NCBI RefSeq assembly: GCF_001556105.1 | Contig: NZ_LSIF01000018.1 | Span: 25,837 to 89,836 of the forward strand | DNA from: Pseudoxanthomonas mexicana | GTDB lineage: Bacteria; Pseudomonadota; Gammaproteobacteria; Xanthomonadales; Xanthomonadaceae | Reading direction: 5' to 3' | DNA length: 64,000 nt | Shown here: positions 26,292-34,044 of the stretch, piece after piece | How the letters are laid out: each line of letters starts with the position of its first letter | Numbering within the stretch: the first letter of the stretch is position 1 | Notes under the pieces: generated by a model | Seen by the model: only the letters and a program-made list of their open reading frames with translations | Databases searched by the model: none | Told to the model about the DNA's origin: nothing | Program-made: the position numbers and the translations under genes

Positions 26292-27047
26292 TCAGTCGTG
26301 GTAGACCTGCGAGCGACCGCCATCGATGGTGATGTCGGTGGCGTTGATGAAGCGCGCTTCGTCGCTGGACAGGAACAGCGCGGTGCAGGCGACTTCCTCC
26401 GGCGTACCGATGCGCTGCGGCGGCAGCAGCGCCGTCTGCTTCTCGCGCGTCCCGGGTTCGCGTTCGAACCATGCTTCGATGCGCGGCACCAGGATCAGGC
26501 CGGGCGAAATCGAATTCACCCGGATGCCGTGCGCGGCGTATTCGATGCCGAGCGAGCGGGTCAGCCCGATCAGCCCGTGCTTCGCGACCGGATACGGGAA
26601 GCAGCCGGCGATGATCTTGTGGCCGTGCACCGAGGCGATGTTGACGATGGAGCCCGCGCCCTGCGCCAGCATCGCCGGCAGCACCGCGCGGCACAGGTGC
26701 CACGCGCCCGTGAGATTCAGCGCCAGGCAGCGCTCCCAGTCGTCGTCCGACAGCGACAGCGGGTCGGAGAACACGTCGGCACCGGCATTGTTGACGAGCA
26801 CGTCGATGCGCCCATGGCGCTCGCGTGCGGCATGGACGGCTGCGTCGACGGCGGCGGCATCGGTGATGTCGGCGAGATGGTGGACCACGCCGTCATCGGC
26901 GGCGGGTGCGGGCTGGCGATCAAGGCCGACGACCGTGGCGCCTTCGCGTGCGAACAGGCGCGCAGTCGCCGCACCGATGCCGCTGGCCGCACCGGTGACG
27001 AGGGCGACCTTGCCGGACAGACGCCCGTCGCGCAGTGATGTCGCCAT
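26292..27047 (-). CDS. SDR-family sugar 1-dehydrogenase (probable galactose or galactose/fucose dehydrogenase)
   Basis: A 251-residue short-chain dehydrogenase. The NAD(P) loop is TGAASGIG (about 19-26), followed by NNAGA and the catalytic Ser and Tyr-x3-Lys (IASVHG..., YPVAK). It heads an operon whose other enzymes are a lactonase, galactonate dehydratase, KDGal kinase and KDPGal aldolase, so it most likely oxidises D-galactose to the lactone. L-fucose is 6-deoxy-L-galactose, and enzymes of this type often handle both families of sugar; specificity is unproven. First gene after the 87-bp shared upstream element. Confidence 0.85.
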   Translation of the reverse strand: MATSLRDGRLSGKVALVTGAASGIGAATARLFAREGATVVGLDRQPAPAADDGVVHHLADITDAAAVDAAVHAARERHGRIDVLVNNAGADVFSDPLSLSDDDWERCLALNLTGAWHLCRAVLPAMLAQGAGSIVNIASVHGHKIIAGCFPYPVAKHGLIGLTRSLGIEYAAHGIRVNSISPGLILVPRIEAWFEREPGTREKQTALLPPQRIGTPEEVACTALFLSSDEARFINATDITIDGGRSQVYHD

Positions 27048-27083
27048 GGCGCCTCATTCCTGGCCGGATCCCTTCATGGCCGG

Positions 27084-27170
27084 GATACTGCGGTTCGGCC
27101 ATCGGTTGCACAATTACGAAATGGCACGCCCGAAACTGCGTTTTCCAGTGCGGCGCTGCAGCATGCCGGG
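27084..27170 (-). promoter_or_regulatory. Upstream element A: 87-bp copy of a duplicated regulatory sequence, galactonate operon side
   Basis: This stretch matches 28409-28495 in opposite orientation without gaps at about 73 of 87 positions. Fully identical blocks include CTGCGGTTCGGCCA, AATTACGAAATGGCACGCC, AAACTGCGTTTT and GCAGCATGCCGG (plus-strand reading). It ends 36 bp before the dehydrogenase start. Relative to the genes it serves, it has the same orientation as copy B. AAAC-TGC-GTTT is a small inverted repeat inside it. Likely the promoter plus operator for the adjacent XylR-type regulator; no clear -35/-10 pair is evident. Confidence 0.85.
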
Positions 27171-27187
27171 AGCGGTCCTTCTACGGC

Positions 27188-28360
27188 TCAGGCAGGCCCC
27201 CGCGGCATCTTGGCCAGTTCGCGCGGCGTGCAGTTGTATTCACGGCGGAACACCGCGTACATGTATTGAAGGGAAGTGAAACCGCTGCGCACGGCCACGT
27301 CGGCCAACGGGATCGAGGCGTCCTCGAGCATGCCGCGCGCCATCTCGAGTTTGTGCTCCAGGATCATGTCATGCACGCTCTTGTTCAATTCCCGCTTGAA
27401 GTGCTCTTCCAGCACCGTCCGGGAAATGCCGACGTACTGTGCGACCTGCTCGCTCTTGATGCCGAGGTGTACGTATTGGCGGATGTAGTGGCAGGCACGC
27501 ATCACGTGCGGGCTCTTGAGGGGTTGGTGAAGGCTCGAGGCATGCACTGACAGCCCGACCGGCGGGACCACGATGCGGGTGCAGGACAGGTCGCCACCGC
27601 GAAGCATCTGGTGCAGCGTCTGGGCGGCGCGATGCCCCATTTCCTCCGCGCCCTGGATCACCGAGGTCAGGGGAATGCGGCTGAGCAACTGCACCATCTG
27701 GTCATTGTCGATGCCGACGATCGCAACCTGCTCGGGCACCGGGATGTCGGCGGCGATGCACGCCTGCAACAGTTGGCGGGCGCGTGCGTCGGTGACCGCG
27801 ATGATGCCGATCGGCTTCGGCAACGAATGCATCCATGCGATGAGATCCTCCTGGGCGCGCCCCCAGCCGCCGGCACTGGTCGGCGAACCGCGATAGGTGA
27901 TGCTGGCGATGCCGTCAGCGCCGGTCGCCTGCTCGTAGGCCTGTTCGCGCTCCTGCGCCCAGCGGTTGCCGGCCAGCGGCGGCAGGCCGTAGAACGCAAA
28001 ATGGCACAGGCCCTGCTTGATCAGGTGGTCGTACGCAAGGCGGACGAGCTCGCCGTTATCGGTGGCGATATAGGGAATTCTTGCGGGATAGCGGCTCTCG
28101 TCGGCGTAGGAGCCCCCGACTGCGACGACGGGAATCGGCAATCCCGAGAGCGCTTCCTCCACCGACGGGTCGTCAAAGTCGGCGATGATGCCGTCGCCCA
28201 GCCATTGGCGTATGTCGATTGTGCGCGAGCGGAAGTCTTCTTCCATGAAGAGGTCCCAGACGACGCGCGTCGACTTCAGGTAGTTGCCAATGCCGGTCAT
28301 GATCTGCCGGTCGTAAACCTTGTTCGCGTTGAACAGCAGGGCGATTCGATGCGGAGACAT
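27188..28360 (-). CDS. XylR-type transcriptional regulator (periplasmic-binding-like domain + AraC HTH)
   Basis: A 390-residue regulator built like XylR. The N-terminal periplasmic-binding/LacI-like sensor covers about 5-275 (MSPHRIALLFNANKVYDRQI, DGIIADFDDPSVEEAL, VAIVGIDNDQMVQLL). The AraC-type double helix-turn-helix covers about 285-385 (SEQVAQYVGISRTVLEEHFK, LADVAVRSGFTSLQYMYAVF). The ATG at 28360 fits the family start; a TTG two codons upstream is unlikely. No Shine-Dalgarno is visible. It sits between two operons that share an upstream element and is the obvious candidate to bind it. Ligand is probably xylose or another xyloglucan-derived sugar (inference). Confidence 0.88.
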   Translation of the reverse strand: MSPHRIALLFNANKVYDRQIMTGIGNYLKSTRVVWDLFMEEDFRSRTIDIRQWLGDGIIADFDDPSVEEALSGLPIPVVAVGGSYADESRYPARIPYIATDNGELVRLAYDHLIKQGLCHFAFYGLPPLAGNRWAQEREQAYEQATGADGIASITYRGSPTSAGGWGRAQEDLIAWMHSLPKPIGIIAVTDARARQLLQACIAADIPVPEQVAIVGIDNDQMVQLLSRIPLTSVIQGAEEMGHRAAQTLHQMLRGGDLSCTRIVVPPVGLSVHASSLHQPLKSPHVMRACHYIRQYVHLGIKSEQVAQYVGISRTVLEEHFKRELNKSVHDMILEHKLEMARGMLEDASIPLADVAVRSGFTSLQYMYAVFRREYNCTPRELAKMPRGPA

Positions 28361-28408
28361 GGGCAAGTTTTAAGGGGATGCGGCGGTTGCTCTGGGGCGG
28401 TCAGGTCT

Positions 28409-28495
28409 TCCGGCATGCTGCGTTGCCGCATGCGAAAACGCAGTTTGGGGCGTGCCATTTCGTAATTGCGCGAATGGTGGCCGAACCGCAGCATC
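28409..28495 (+). promoter_or_regulatory. Upstream element B: 87-bp copy of the duplicated regulatory sequence, xyloglucan operon side
   Basis: Reverse-complement partner of element A at 27084-27170. In the direction of the xyloglucan operon it reads CCGGCATGCTGC, then AAAACGCAGTTT, then GGGCGTGCCATTTCGTAATT, then TGGCCGAACCGCAG. Differences cluster in two short patches, while the core blocks are unchanged, as expected for protein-binding sites kept under selection. It is 290 bp before the receptor gene, but only 48 bp from the regulator start, so it may serve both the receptor operon and autoregulation. Confidence 0.85.
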
Positions 28496-28517
28496 CATTG
28501 CAACGGTTTGGAGACAA

Positions 28518-28570
28518 GGCCACGGCGATGCACCAACGTTGCGAAGCAGTTCCGTTGGCGCAGCGTGGCC
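28518..28570 (+). promoter_or_regulatory. Nested inverted repeats in the leader of the receptor gene
   Basis: GGCCACG (28518-28524) pairs with CGTGGCC (28564-28570), and inside it CCAACG (28533-28538) pairs with CGTTGG (28553-28558). Both pairs are perfect and nested, so the RNA could form a two-tier hairpin in the roughly 290-base leader between element B and the receptor start. It could equally be a pair of operator dyads. No T-run follows, so it is not a simple terminator. The rest of 28571-28785 shows only the GGGAGGGAA Shine-Dalgarno at 28772-28780. Confidence 0.45.
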
Positions 28571-28785
28571 CATGCGCCCACTGCAACGACACCATGGTGG
28601 CCCCACGGTCGCCGTCTGATCGCCAGCCGCCGGCGCGGCATCCGCAACGGGGGCGACCGCAATATCGACGACCACGGCCGGGGGGCTGAGGTCGTCGAGC
28701 GCTTCATCCGGCCACGCGATGCGAAGACATCGGCGGGCGGGACCACAACTCAATCGCTTGTCATGTGTCCTGGGAGGGAACATCC

Positions 28786-31746
28786 ATGTCAACGCTCCAG
28801 CGTCGCCCCGCGGCGGCCATTCGTGCCGGCCGTTCCGATGGCCGCAAGCTGCAACCCACCGTATTGGCGCTCGGCATCGCCCTGATGCTGGCGGCGCCCG
28901 CCCATGCCCAGGACGCCGCCGCGTCCCCTCCCGGGGAAAAGAAGGCGACGGAGCTTGATGCCGTCGTCGTCACCGGCATCCGCGGCTCCGTGTACAAGGC
29001 GCAGGACATCAAGCGCGACGCCGACACGTTCGTCGATTCGGTCACCGCGCTGGATATCGGCGCGCTGCCCGACCGCAGCGTGACCGAGACGCTGTCGCGC
29101 ATCCCCGGCGTGACCATCGACCGCTTCCTGTCGGTCGGCGATCCGGAGCACTTCTCGGCGGAGGGCAATGGCGTCGCCGTGCGTGGCCTCACCCAGGTCC
29201 GCTCGGAGCTCAACGGGCGCGACAGCTTTTCTGCCTCGGGTGGACGCGCGTTGAGCTTCCAGGACGTGCCGTCCGAGCTGATGGCCGGCGTGGACGTGTA
29301 CAAGAACCAGAAGGCCGACATGATCGAAGGCGGCCTGGGCGGCAGCGTCGACCTGCGCACCTTCATGCCGTTCGATTTCGAGGGCAGCAAGTTCGGCATG
29401 TCGTTCAGCGCCAACCGGGGCGACTTCGCCAAGAAGGTCAGCCCGTCGGGCTCGGTGCTCTACAGCAACCGCTGGGACACCGGCGCGGGCGAGTTCGGCG
29501 TGCTGGTCAACCTCGCGCATTCGGAACTTGCCACCCGCACCGACGGCATGTTCGTGCGGCCGTTCTTCAACAACACCAACAGCGACATCAACGGAGATGG
29601 CAGCAACGACAGCCTGTGGCTGCCGCGCGGCGCCGATTGGCGCTCCCTGGACTACAACCGCAAGCGTCAGGGCGTCTATGTCGCCACGCAGTGGCGGCCG
29701 AACGATCGCGTCGAGGTGTTCGGCACGGCCTTCCAGAGCACGTACGCCGAACTCTGGAACGAGGATGCGATCTTCGTCCAGAACAATCCGCTGGAAGTGC
29801 GCGTCGATGCCAGCCAGCCGAACGCATTCAATGGCAACGTGTTCGAGGCCGGCCGACTGACATCGCCCGCCGGCATCCCGATGGGTACGGATATCCGCGC
29901 ATCCAATCGCGACTCGAAGACCACCGACTACTCATTGGGCCTGAAGTGGTTGGCGAGCGATCGCACCGAGCTGTCCACCGAGTTGCAGTACATCAAGGCG
30001 AGCACCCGGGCACTGGATTCGACCGTCGCGCTGGGCATCGATGTGCCCTACATCGACATCGATCTCAGGAACGGCCGGCCCGTCATCGGGGTGGACAACC
30101 CGTTCATGGCCAATCCCGCCAACTACTACTGGGCGTTCACCATGCAGAATCTGGTGGACAACGATGCCGATGAAGTGGCGTGGCGCGCCGACCTCAAGCA
30201 CGGCTTCGACAGCGGCTTCTTCGAGTCGGTGAAGTTCGGCGTGCGCGCCACCGAACGCAATGCCGGCAGCATCGACACCGCCTACCAGACCTGGTCCGGC
30301 GTGATCCAGCCATGGATGCGCTGGTGGGCGTTGCCTGGTGAGGGGCCGTTGCCTGGCCTCAACCTCAACAGCACCGTCAACAGCAGCCTGGTGCGTCTGA
30401 ACACGTTCCAGAACTTCTATCGCGGCGACGCGAGGACGCCAGGCGCACTCTATGCTCCGCGGCTCGGCGTGGCGCTGGGGTATCCGGTGACGTACCAGAA
30501 CATCCACGACGCTGCGCAGGGCTACTACACGCCAGGCAGCATCGCTCCCTGGTCGCCGTCGAACCTCAGCGACCCCAAGTGGAGCAATACGCAGAGCGAA
30601 CGGACGTACGCGGCCTACGCGATGCTGAACTTCGCGGTCGACGATGTGCGGCTAGACGGCAACGTCGGCGTGCGCGTCGTGCGCACCGAGAACCGCGCGA
30701 ACGGTTACCTGGTCTATCCGGACAAGGACTTCGCGCCCTACCTGGGCAATGGCGAAACCGAAGCGATCACGGCGCGGAATTCGTACACGGACGTCCTGCC
30801 CAGTGCGAACCTGAAGTGGGAACTCCGGGAGAACCTGATCATGCGCTTCGCCGCGTCCAAGGCGATCGCGCGGCCGAACTTCAGCGACATGCAGGCCTAC
30901 CAGATGCTGGGCGCCGACCCGAAGCCGGGGGTCACCCCGCCTGTCGACGGTAGTCCGCTGCCCCTCAATCAACTGAATCTCAGCGGCAGCTCCTACGATA
31001 ATCCGTACCTGACGCCGATGAAGGCCAACCAGTTCGACCTGTCGCTGGAGTGGTACTTCGCGCCGGACCGCGGCGGCATGGCCTGGGTGAACTTCTTCTA
31101 CAAGGACGTCAAGGACTACATCCGGCGCCAGTCGCAGCTGGTGGCCTACCCCGGTGCGGACGGCAATCAGTACGACTATCTGATCACGCGTCCGGTGAAC
31201 GTGGGCACGGCGAATATCCAGGGCGCGGAGATCGGCTGGAACCAGTTCTTCGATTTCCTGCCCGGCCCGCTCAACGGCCTCGGCATGTCGGCGAACTACA
31301 CCTATATCGACAGCAGCACCAAGGTGCCGAACGATCCCACCGTGGTGCCGACCGATACCGACGGTTCGTTCTTCGGCGACCTGCCGGCGGATGGGCTGTC
31401 GAAGAACGCCTACAACATGGCGTTGTTCTACGAGAAGGGCCCCTGGCAGGTGCGTTTCGCCTACAACTGGCGTAGCGAGTACCTGCTGGCGATCGGGCCG
31501 AACGGCTACAACGGCACCGACAACAACATCGCCTGGAAGCTGCCGGTCTACAGCGACAGCTTCGGCCAGCTGGATGGCTCCGTCTTCTACAAGGTCTCCG
31601 ACCATGTGCAGTTCGGCCTGGAGATGAACAACCTCAACAATGCCGAGCAGCGCACGCTGATGGACCAGAACGGCGCGGGCAAGCGCGTCACCTCCTGGTA
31701 CGTCAACGATCGCCGCTACGCCGCGACGATCCGCTTCACCTTCTGA
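28786..31746 (+). CDS. TonB-dependent receptor for xyloglucan oligosaccharides
   Basis: A 986-residue outer-membrane receptor. A signal peptide ends near AAPAHAQ (about residue 41). The TonB box region is ELDAVVVTGIRGS, followed by the plug (LPDRSVTETLSRIPGVTIDR...VRGLTQVRSELNGRD) and a 22-strand barrel ending ...ATIRFTF, with a terminal Phe as outer-membrane proteins usually have. This is the Xanthomonas/Caulobacter subfamily of carbohydrate receptors. The ATG at 28786 has a strong Shine-Dalgarno; the earlier in-frame codon at 28765 lacks one. It leads the xyloglucan operon, so transported ligand is inferred from the GH74/31/35/95 genes behind it. Confidence 0.93.
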   Translation: MSTLQRRPAAAIRAGRSDGRKLQPTVLALGIALMLAAPAHAQDAAASPPGEKKATELDAVVVTGIRGSVYKAQDIKRDADTFVDSVTALDIGALPDRSVTETLSRIPGVTIDRFLSVGDPEHFSAEGNGVAVRGLTQVRSELNGRDSFSASGGRALSFQDVPSELMAGVDVYKNQKADMIEGGLGGSVDLRTFMPFDFEGSKFGMSFSANRGDFAKKVSPSGSVLYSNRWDTGAGEFGVLVNLAHSELATRTDGMFVRPFFNNTNSDINGDGSNDSLWLPRGADWRSLDYNRKRQGVYVATQWRPNDRVEVFGTAFQSTYAELWNEDAIFVQNNPLEVRVDASQPNAFNGNVFEAGRLTSPAGIPMGTDIRASNRDSKTTDYSLGLKWLASDRTELSTELQYIKASTRALDSTVALGIDVPYIDIDLRNGRPVIGVDNPFMANPANYYWAFTMQNLVDNDADEVAWRADLKHGFDSGFFESVKFGVRATERNAGSIDTAYQTWSGVIQPWMRWWALPGEGPLPGLNLNSTVNSSLVRLNTFQNFYRGDARTPGALYAPRLGVALGYPVTYQNIHDAAQGYYTPGSIAPWSPSNLSDPKWSNTQSERTYAAYAMLNFAVDDVRLDGNVGVRVVRTENRANGYLVYPDKDFAPYLGNGETEAITARNSYTDVLPSANLKWELRENLIMRFAASKAIARPNFSDMQAYQMLGADPKPGVTPPVDGSPLPLNQLNLSGSSYDNPYLTPMKANQFDLSLEWYFAPDRGGMAWVNFFYKDVKDYIRRQSQLVAYPGADGNQYDYLITRPVNVGTANIQGAEIGWNQFFDFLPGPLNGLGMSANYTYIDSSTKVPNDPTVVPTDTDGSFFGDLPADGLSKNAYNMALFYEKGPWQVRFAYNWRSEYLLAIGPNGYNGTDNNIAWKLPVYSDSFGQLDGSVFYKVSDHVQFGLEMNNLNNAEQRTLMDQNGAGKRVTSWYVNDRRYAATIRFTF

Positions 31747-31759
31747 TGATGCGCCGCAC

Positions 31760-31819
31760 GGGGCGACCGGGATCCGCCGGTCGTCCCGCCGCATGAGGTG
31801 CGCGTCCTGCCGGCGCACC
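31760..31819 (+). other. Two hairpins between the receptor and GH74 genes
   Basis: The first hairpin is GGGCGACCGG (31761-31770) against CCGGTCGTCC (31777-31786) with one G-U wobble. The second is GGTGCGC (31797-31803) against GCGCACC (31813-31819). Neither has a T-run. They sit in the only long gap (99 bases) inside the operon, right after the receptor gene, and may stabilise the receptor mRNA or attenuate downstream expression. Confidence 0.5.
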
Positions 31820-31845
31820 GGCTGCTCCCCACGACAGGAGATTCC

Positions 31846-34044
31846 GTGTCCACGCTTCGCCTGATCCTCGCGCTCTTCGCTTTCCTGCTGGTGCCCGGCG
31901 CGGCGGCGAAGGATGGCGTCACCGGCTACCGTTGGCACAACGTCGCCATCGGTGGCGGTGGCTTCGTCAGCGGGCTGGTATTCCATCCGCGCGAGAAGGG
32001 ATTGCTGTACGCGCGCACCGACATCGGCGGCGCCTACCGCTGGCTGCCCGGCGAACGCCGCTGGCAGCCGCTGATGGACTGGATGGGCCACGAAGACAAT
32101 GGGCGATTCGGTGTGGAAAGCCTGGCCCTGGATCCGTCCGATCCCAACCGCCTCTATCTCGCCGTCGGCACCTATCTGCACGAACGCGGACAGGATGGCG
32201 CGATCCTGCGTTCCATCGACCGCGGCGCGACGTTCCAGCGGACGGCACTGCCGTTCAAGTTCGGTGGCAACGAACAGGGGCGCGGCAATGGCGAGCGCCT
32301 CGCGGTGGACCCGAATGATGGCCGCGTGCTGATGTTCGGCACGCGCGCGGACGGACTGTGGCGCAGCGATGATGCCGGCGCGCAGTGGCGGGAAGTGAAA
32401 CGCTTTCCTGCCGTCGCGAAATCGCGCTCGGCATGGGCGGCGGGGTGGCGCGACCTGCGTCCGGTCGGCATCGCCTTCGTGGTGTTCGATCCCGCCAGTG
32501 GCGGGAATGGGGCACCGTCGAAGACGCTGTATGCCGGGGTGTCCACGAAAGAGACCAGCCTGTTCCGTTCGCGCGACGGCGGGGCGAGCTGGGAGGCGGT
32601 CCCGGGCCAGCCGGTCGGTTTGCGACCGAGCCACATGGTGCGCGACGCACGCGGGCGCTGGCTGATGAGCTATGGCGACGAACCCGGCCCGAACAACATG
32701 GCCGACGGCGCGGTGTGGCGCTTCGATCCTGCCGGTGACCGCTGGGACGACATCACGCCCGTGCGCCGTGCCGCCAGCGAAGGCGGCTTCGGCTGGGGTG
32801 CCGTGGCGGTACAGGCCGACAACCCCGACGTCATCATCGCCAGCACGTTCCGTCGTTACCAGCCGCACGACGACGTCTACCGCAGCCTCGATGGCGGGCG
32901 CACGTGGACGGCGATGCTGACGCGGTCGAGCTTCGACCACGCATCCGCGCCGTGGACCTCGGATGCCAGGCCGCACTGGATGGCCGACATCGAGATCGAC
33001 CCGTTCGATCCCGACCGCCTGCTGTTCGTCACCGGCTATGGCGTGTGGGCATCCACCAACGCCCGTGCGTTCGATGCCGGTGCCACGATGCAATGGCGCT
33101 TCGAGCAGGCGGGCTTCGAGGAAACCGTGCCGCTGGCGCTGCTCAGTCCGCCGCAGGGTGCGCATCTGGTCAGTGGATTGGGCGATGTCGACGGTTTCGT
33201 GCACGACACGCTCGACGTGTCGCAGCAGCGCTTCGCCGGCGTGCGCTTCTCCAATACCGAGAGCCTGGCATTCGCCGGCCGCGCACCGCAGGTAATGGTG
33301 CGCACGGGCTACTTCCACAACCGGCCGGAAGGCGCGGTACGCGGGGCGTGGTCGAACGATGGCGGTCGGAACTGGACTGCGTTCGCGAGCGAGCCGCCCG
33401 ACGGCGAGGGCGCCGGCCACATCGCGCTCGCGGCCGACGGCAAGCGCGCGATCTGGCGTCCGCGCAACGGCGAACACCACTGGATCACCGCCGACATGGG
33501 CGGGCGCTGGCAAGCGGTGAAGGGCTTGCCGAAGACGGCGGTGGTGGAGGCCGACCGCGTCGACGAGGGCATCTATTACGGCTTCGACGCGATCAGTGGC
33601 CGTCTGTATGTCAGCGGCAACGGTGGCGTCGCCTTCGAGGAAGTACGTGCGCCGGTTGGCGAGATCGGCGACTGGTACAACGCCGAGATCCGGCCGCACC
33701 CCGGCAAGGCAGGCGAAGCCTGGATCGCCGCGTCATGGCGCGGACTGCTGCACCTGGCGCCGGGCAAGCTGGAGCGCGTGCCGGGCGTGGACAACGTGAT
33801 GTCGCTGGGCCTGGGCAGGCCGGCCAACGACGGCGATGCGCCAGTGCTGTTCGTATTCGGTGAAGTGCAAGGCCAGCGCGGTCTCTACCGGTCCGACAAC
33901 AGCGGACGCCGCTGGCAGCGGATCGATACCGACGCCCTGCGGTTCGGCGGCATCATCCGCCATGTGACGGGCGATCCCCGCCTGCACGGTCGCGTCTACT
34001 TCGGTACCGAAGGACGCGGCATCTGGCATGGAGATCCGCAGTGA
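31846..34044 (+). CDS. GH74 endo-xyloglucanase
   Basis: A 732-residue secreted enzyme with a Sec signal (STLRLILALFAFLLVPGAAA). It has the GH74 tandem seven-bladed propellers with repeated sialidase-type D-G-G-x-W/T blades (SRDGGASWE, SLDGGRTWT, SNDGGRNWT). Catalytic Asp candidates are Asp59 in YARTDIGGAYRW and Asp447 in SGLGDVDGFVHDTL, both matching the family. It cuts the glucan backbone of xyloglucan. GTG at 31846 is the start, preceded by ACAGGAG; no ATG fits. The stop overlaps the next start (GTGA). Confidence 0.92.
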   Translation: MSTLRLILALFAFLLVPGAAAKDGVTGYRWHNVAIGGGGFVSGLVFHPREKGLLYARTDIGGAYRWLPGERRWQPLMDWMGHEDNGRFGVESLALDPSDPNRLYLAVGTYLHERGQDGAILRSIDRGATFQRTALPFKFGGNEQGRGNGERLAVDPNDGRVLMFGTRADGLWRSDDAGAQWREVKRFPAVAKSRSAWAAGWRDLRPVGIAFVVFDPASGGNGAPSKTLYAGVSTKETSLFRSRDGGASWEAVPGQPVGLRPSHMVRDARGRWLMSYGDEPGPNNMADGAVWRFDPAGDRWDDITPVRRAASEGGFGWGAVAVQADNPDVIIASTFRRYQPHDDVYRSLDGGRTWTAMLTRSSFDHASAPWTSDARPHWMADIEIDPFDPDRLLFVTGYGVWASTNARAFDAGATMQWRFEQAGFEETVPLALLSPPQGAHLVSGLGDVDGFVHDTLDVSQQRFAGVRFSNTESLAFAGRAPQVMVRTGYFHNRPEGAVRGAWSNDGGRNWTAFASEPPDGEGAGHIALAADGKRAIWRPRNGEHHWITADMGGRWQAVKGLPKTAVVEADRVDEGIYYGFDAISGRLYVSGNGGVAFEEVRAPVGEIGDWYNAEIRPHPGKAGEAWIAASWRGLLHLAPGKLERVPGVDNVMSLGLGRPANDGDAPVLFVFGEVQGQRGLYRSDNSGRRWQRIDTDALRFGGIIRHVTGDPRLHGRVYFGTEGRGIWHGDPQ

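Noticed and set aside
27084..27170. Sigma-54 promoter suggested by TGGCAC in the shared element
   Set aside because: The GG-to-GC spacing is 13 instead of the required 10 bases, and the orientation points away from the operon.
30652..33699. 1015-codon minus-strand open frame opposite the receptor and GH74
   Set aside because: Composition and lack of motifs mark it as an antisense shadow of real genes.
31846..34044. Sialidase as alternative for the GH74 gene
   Set aside because: The Asp-box-like repeats also occur in GH74, and the two GH74 catalytic Asp motifs (TDIGGAYRW, GDVDGFVH) are present.
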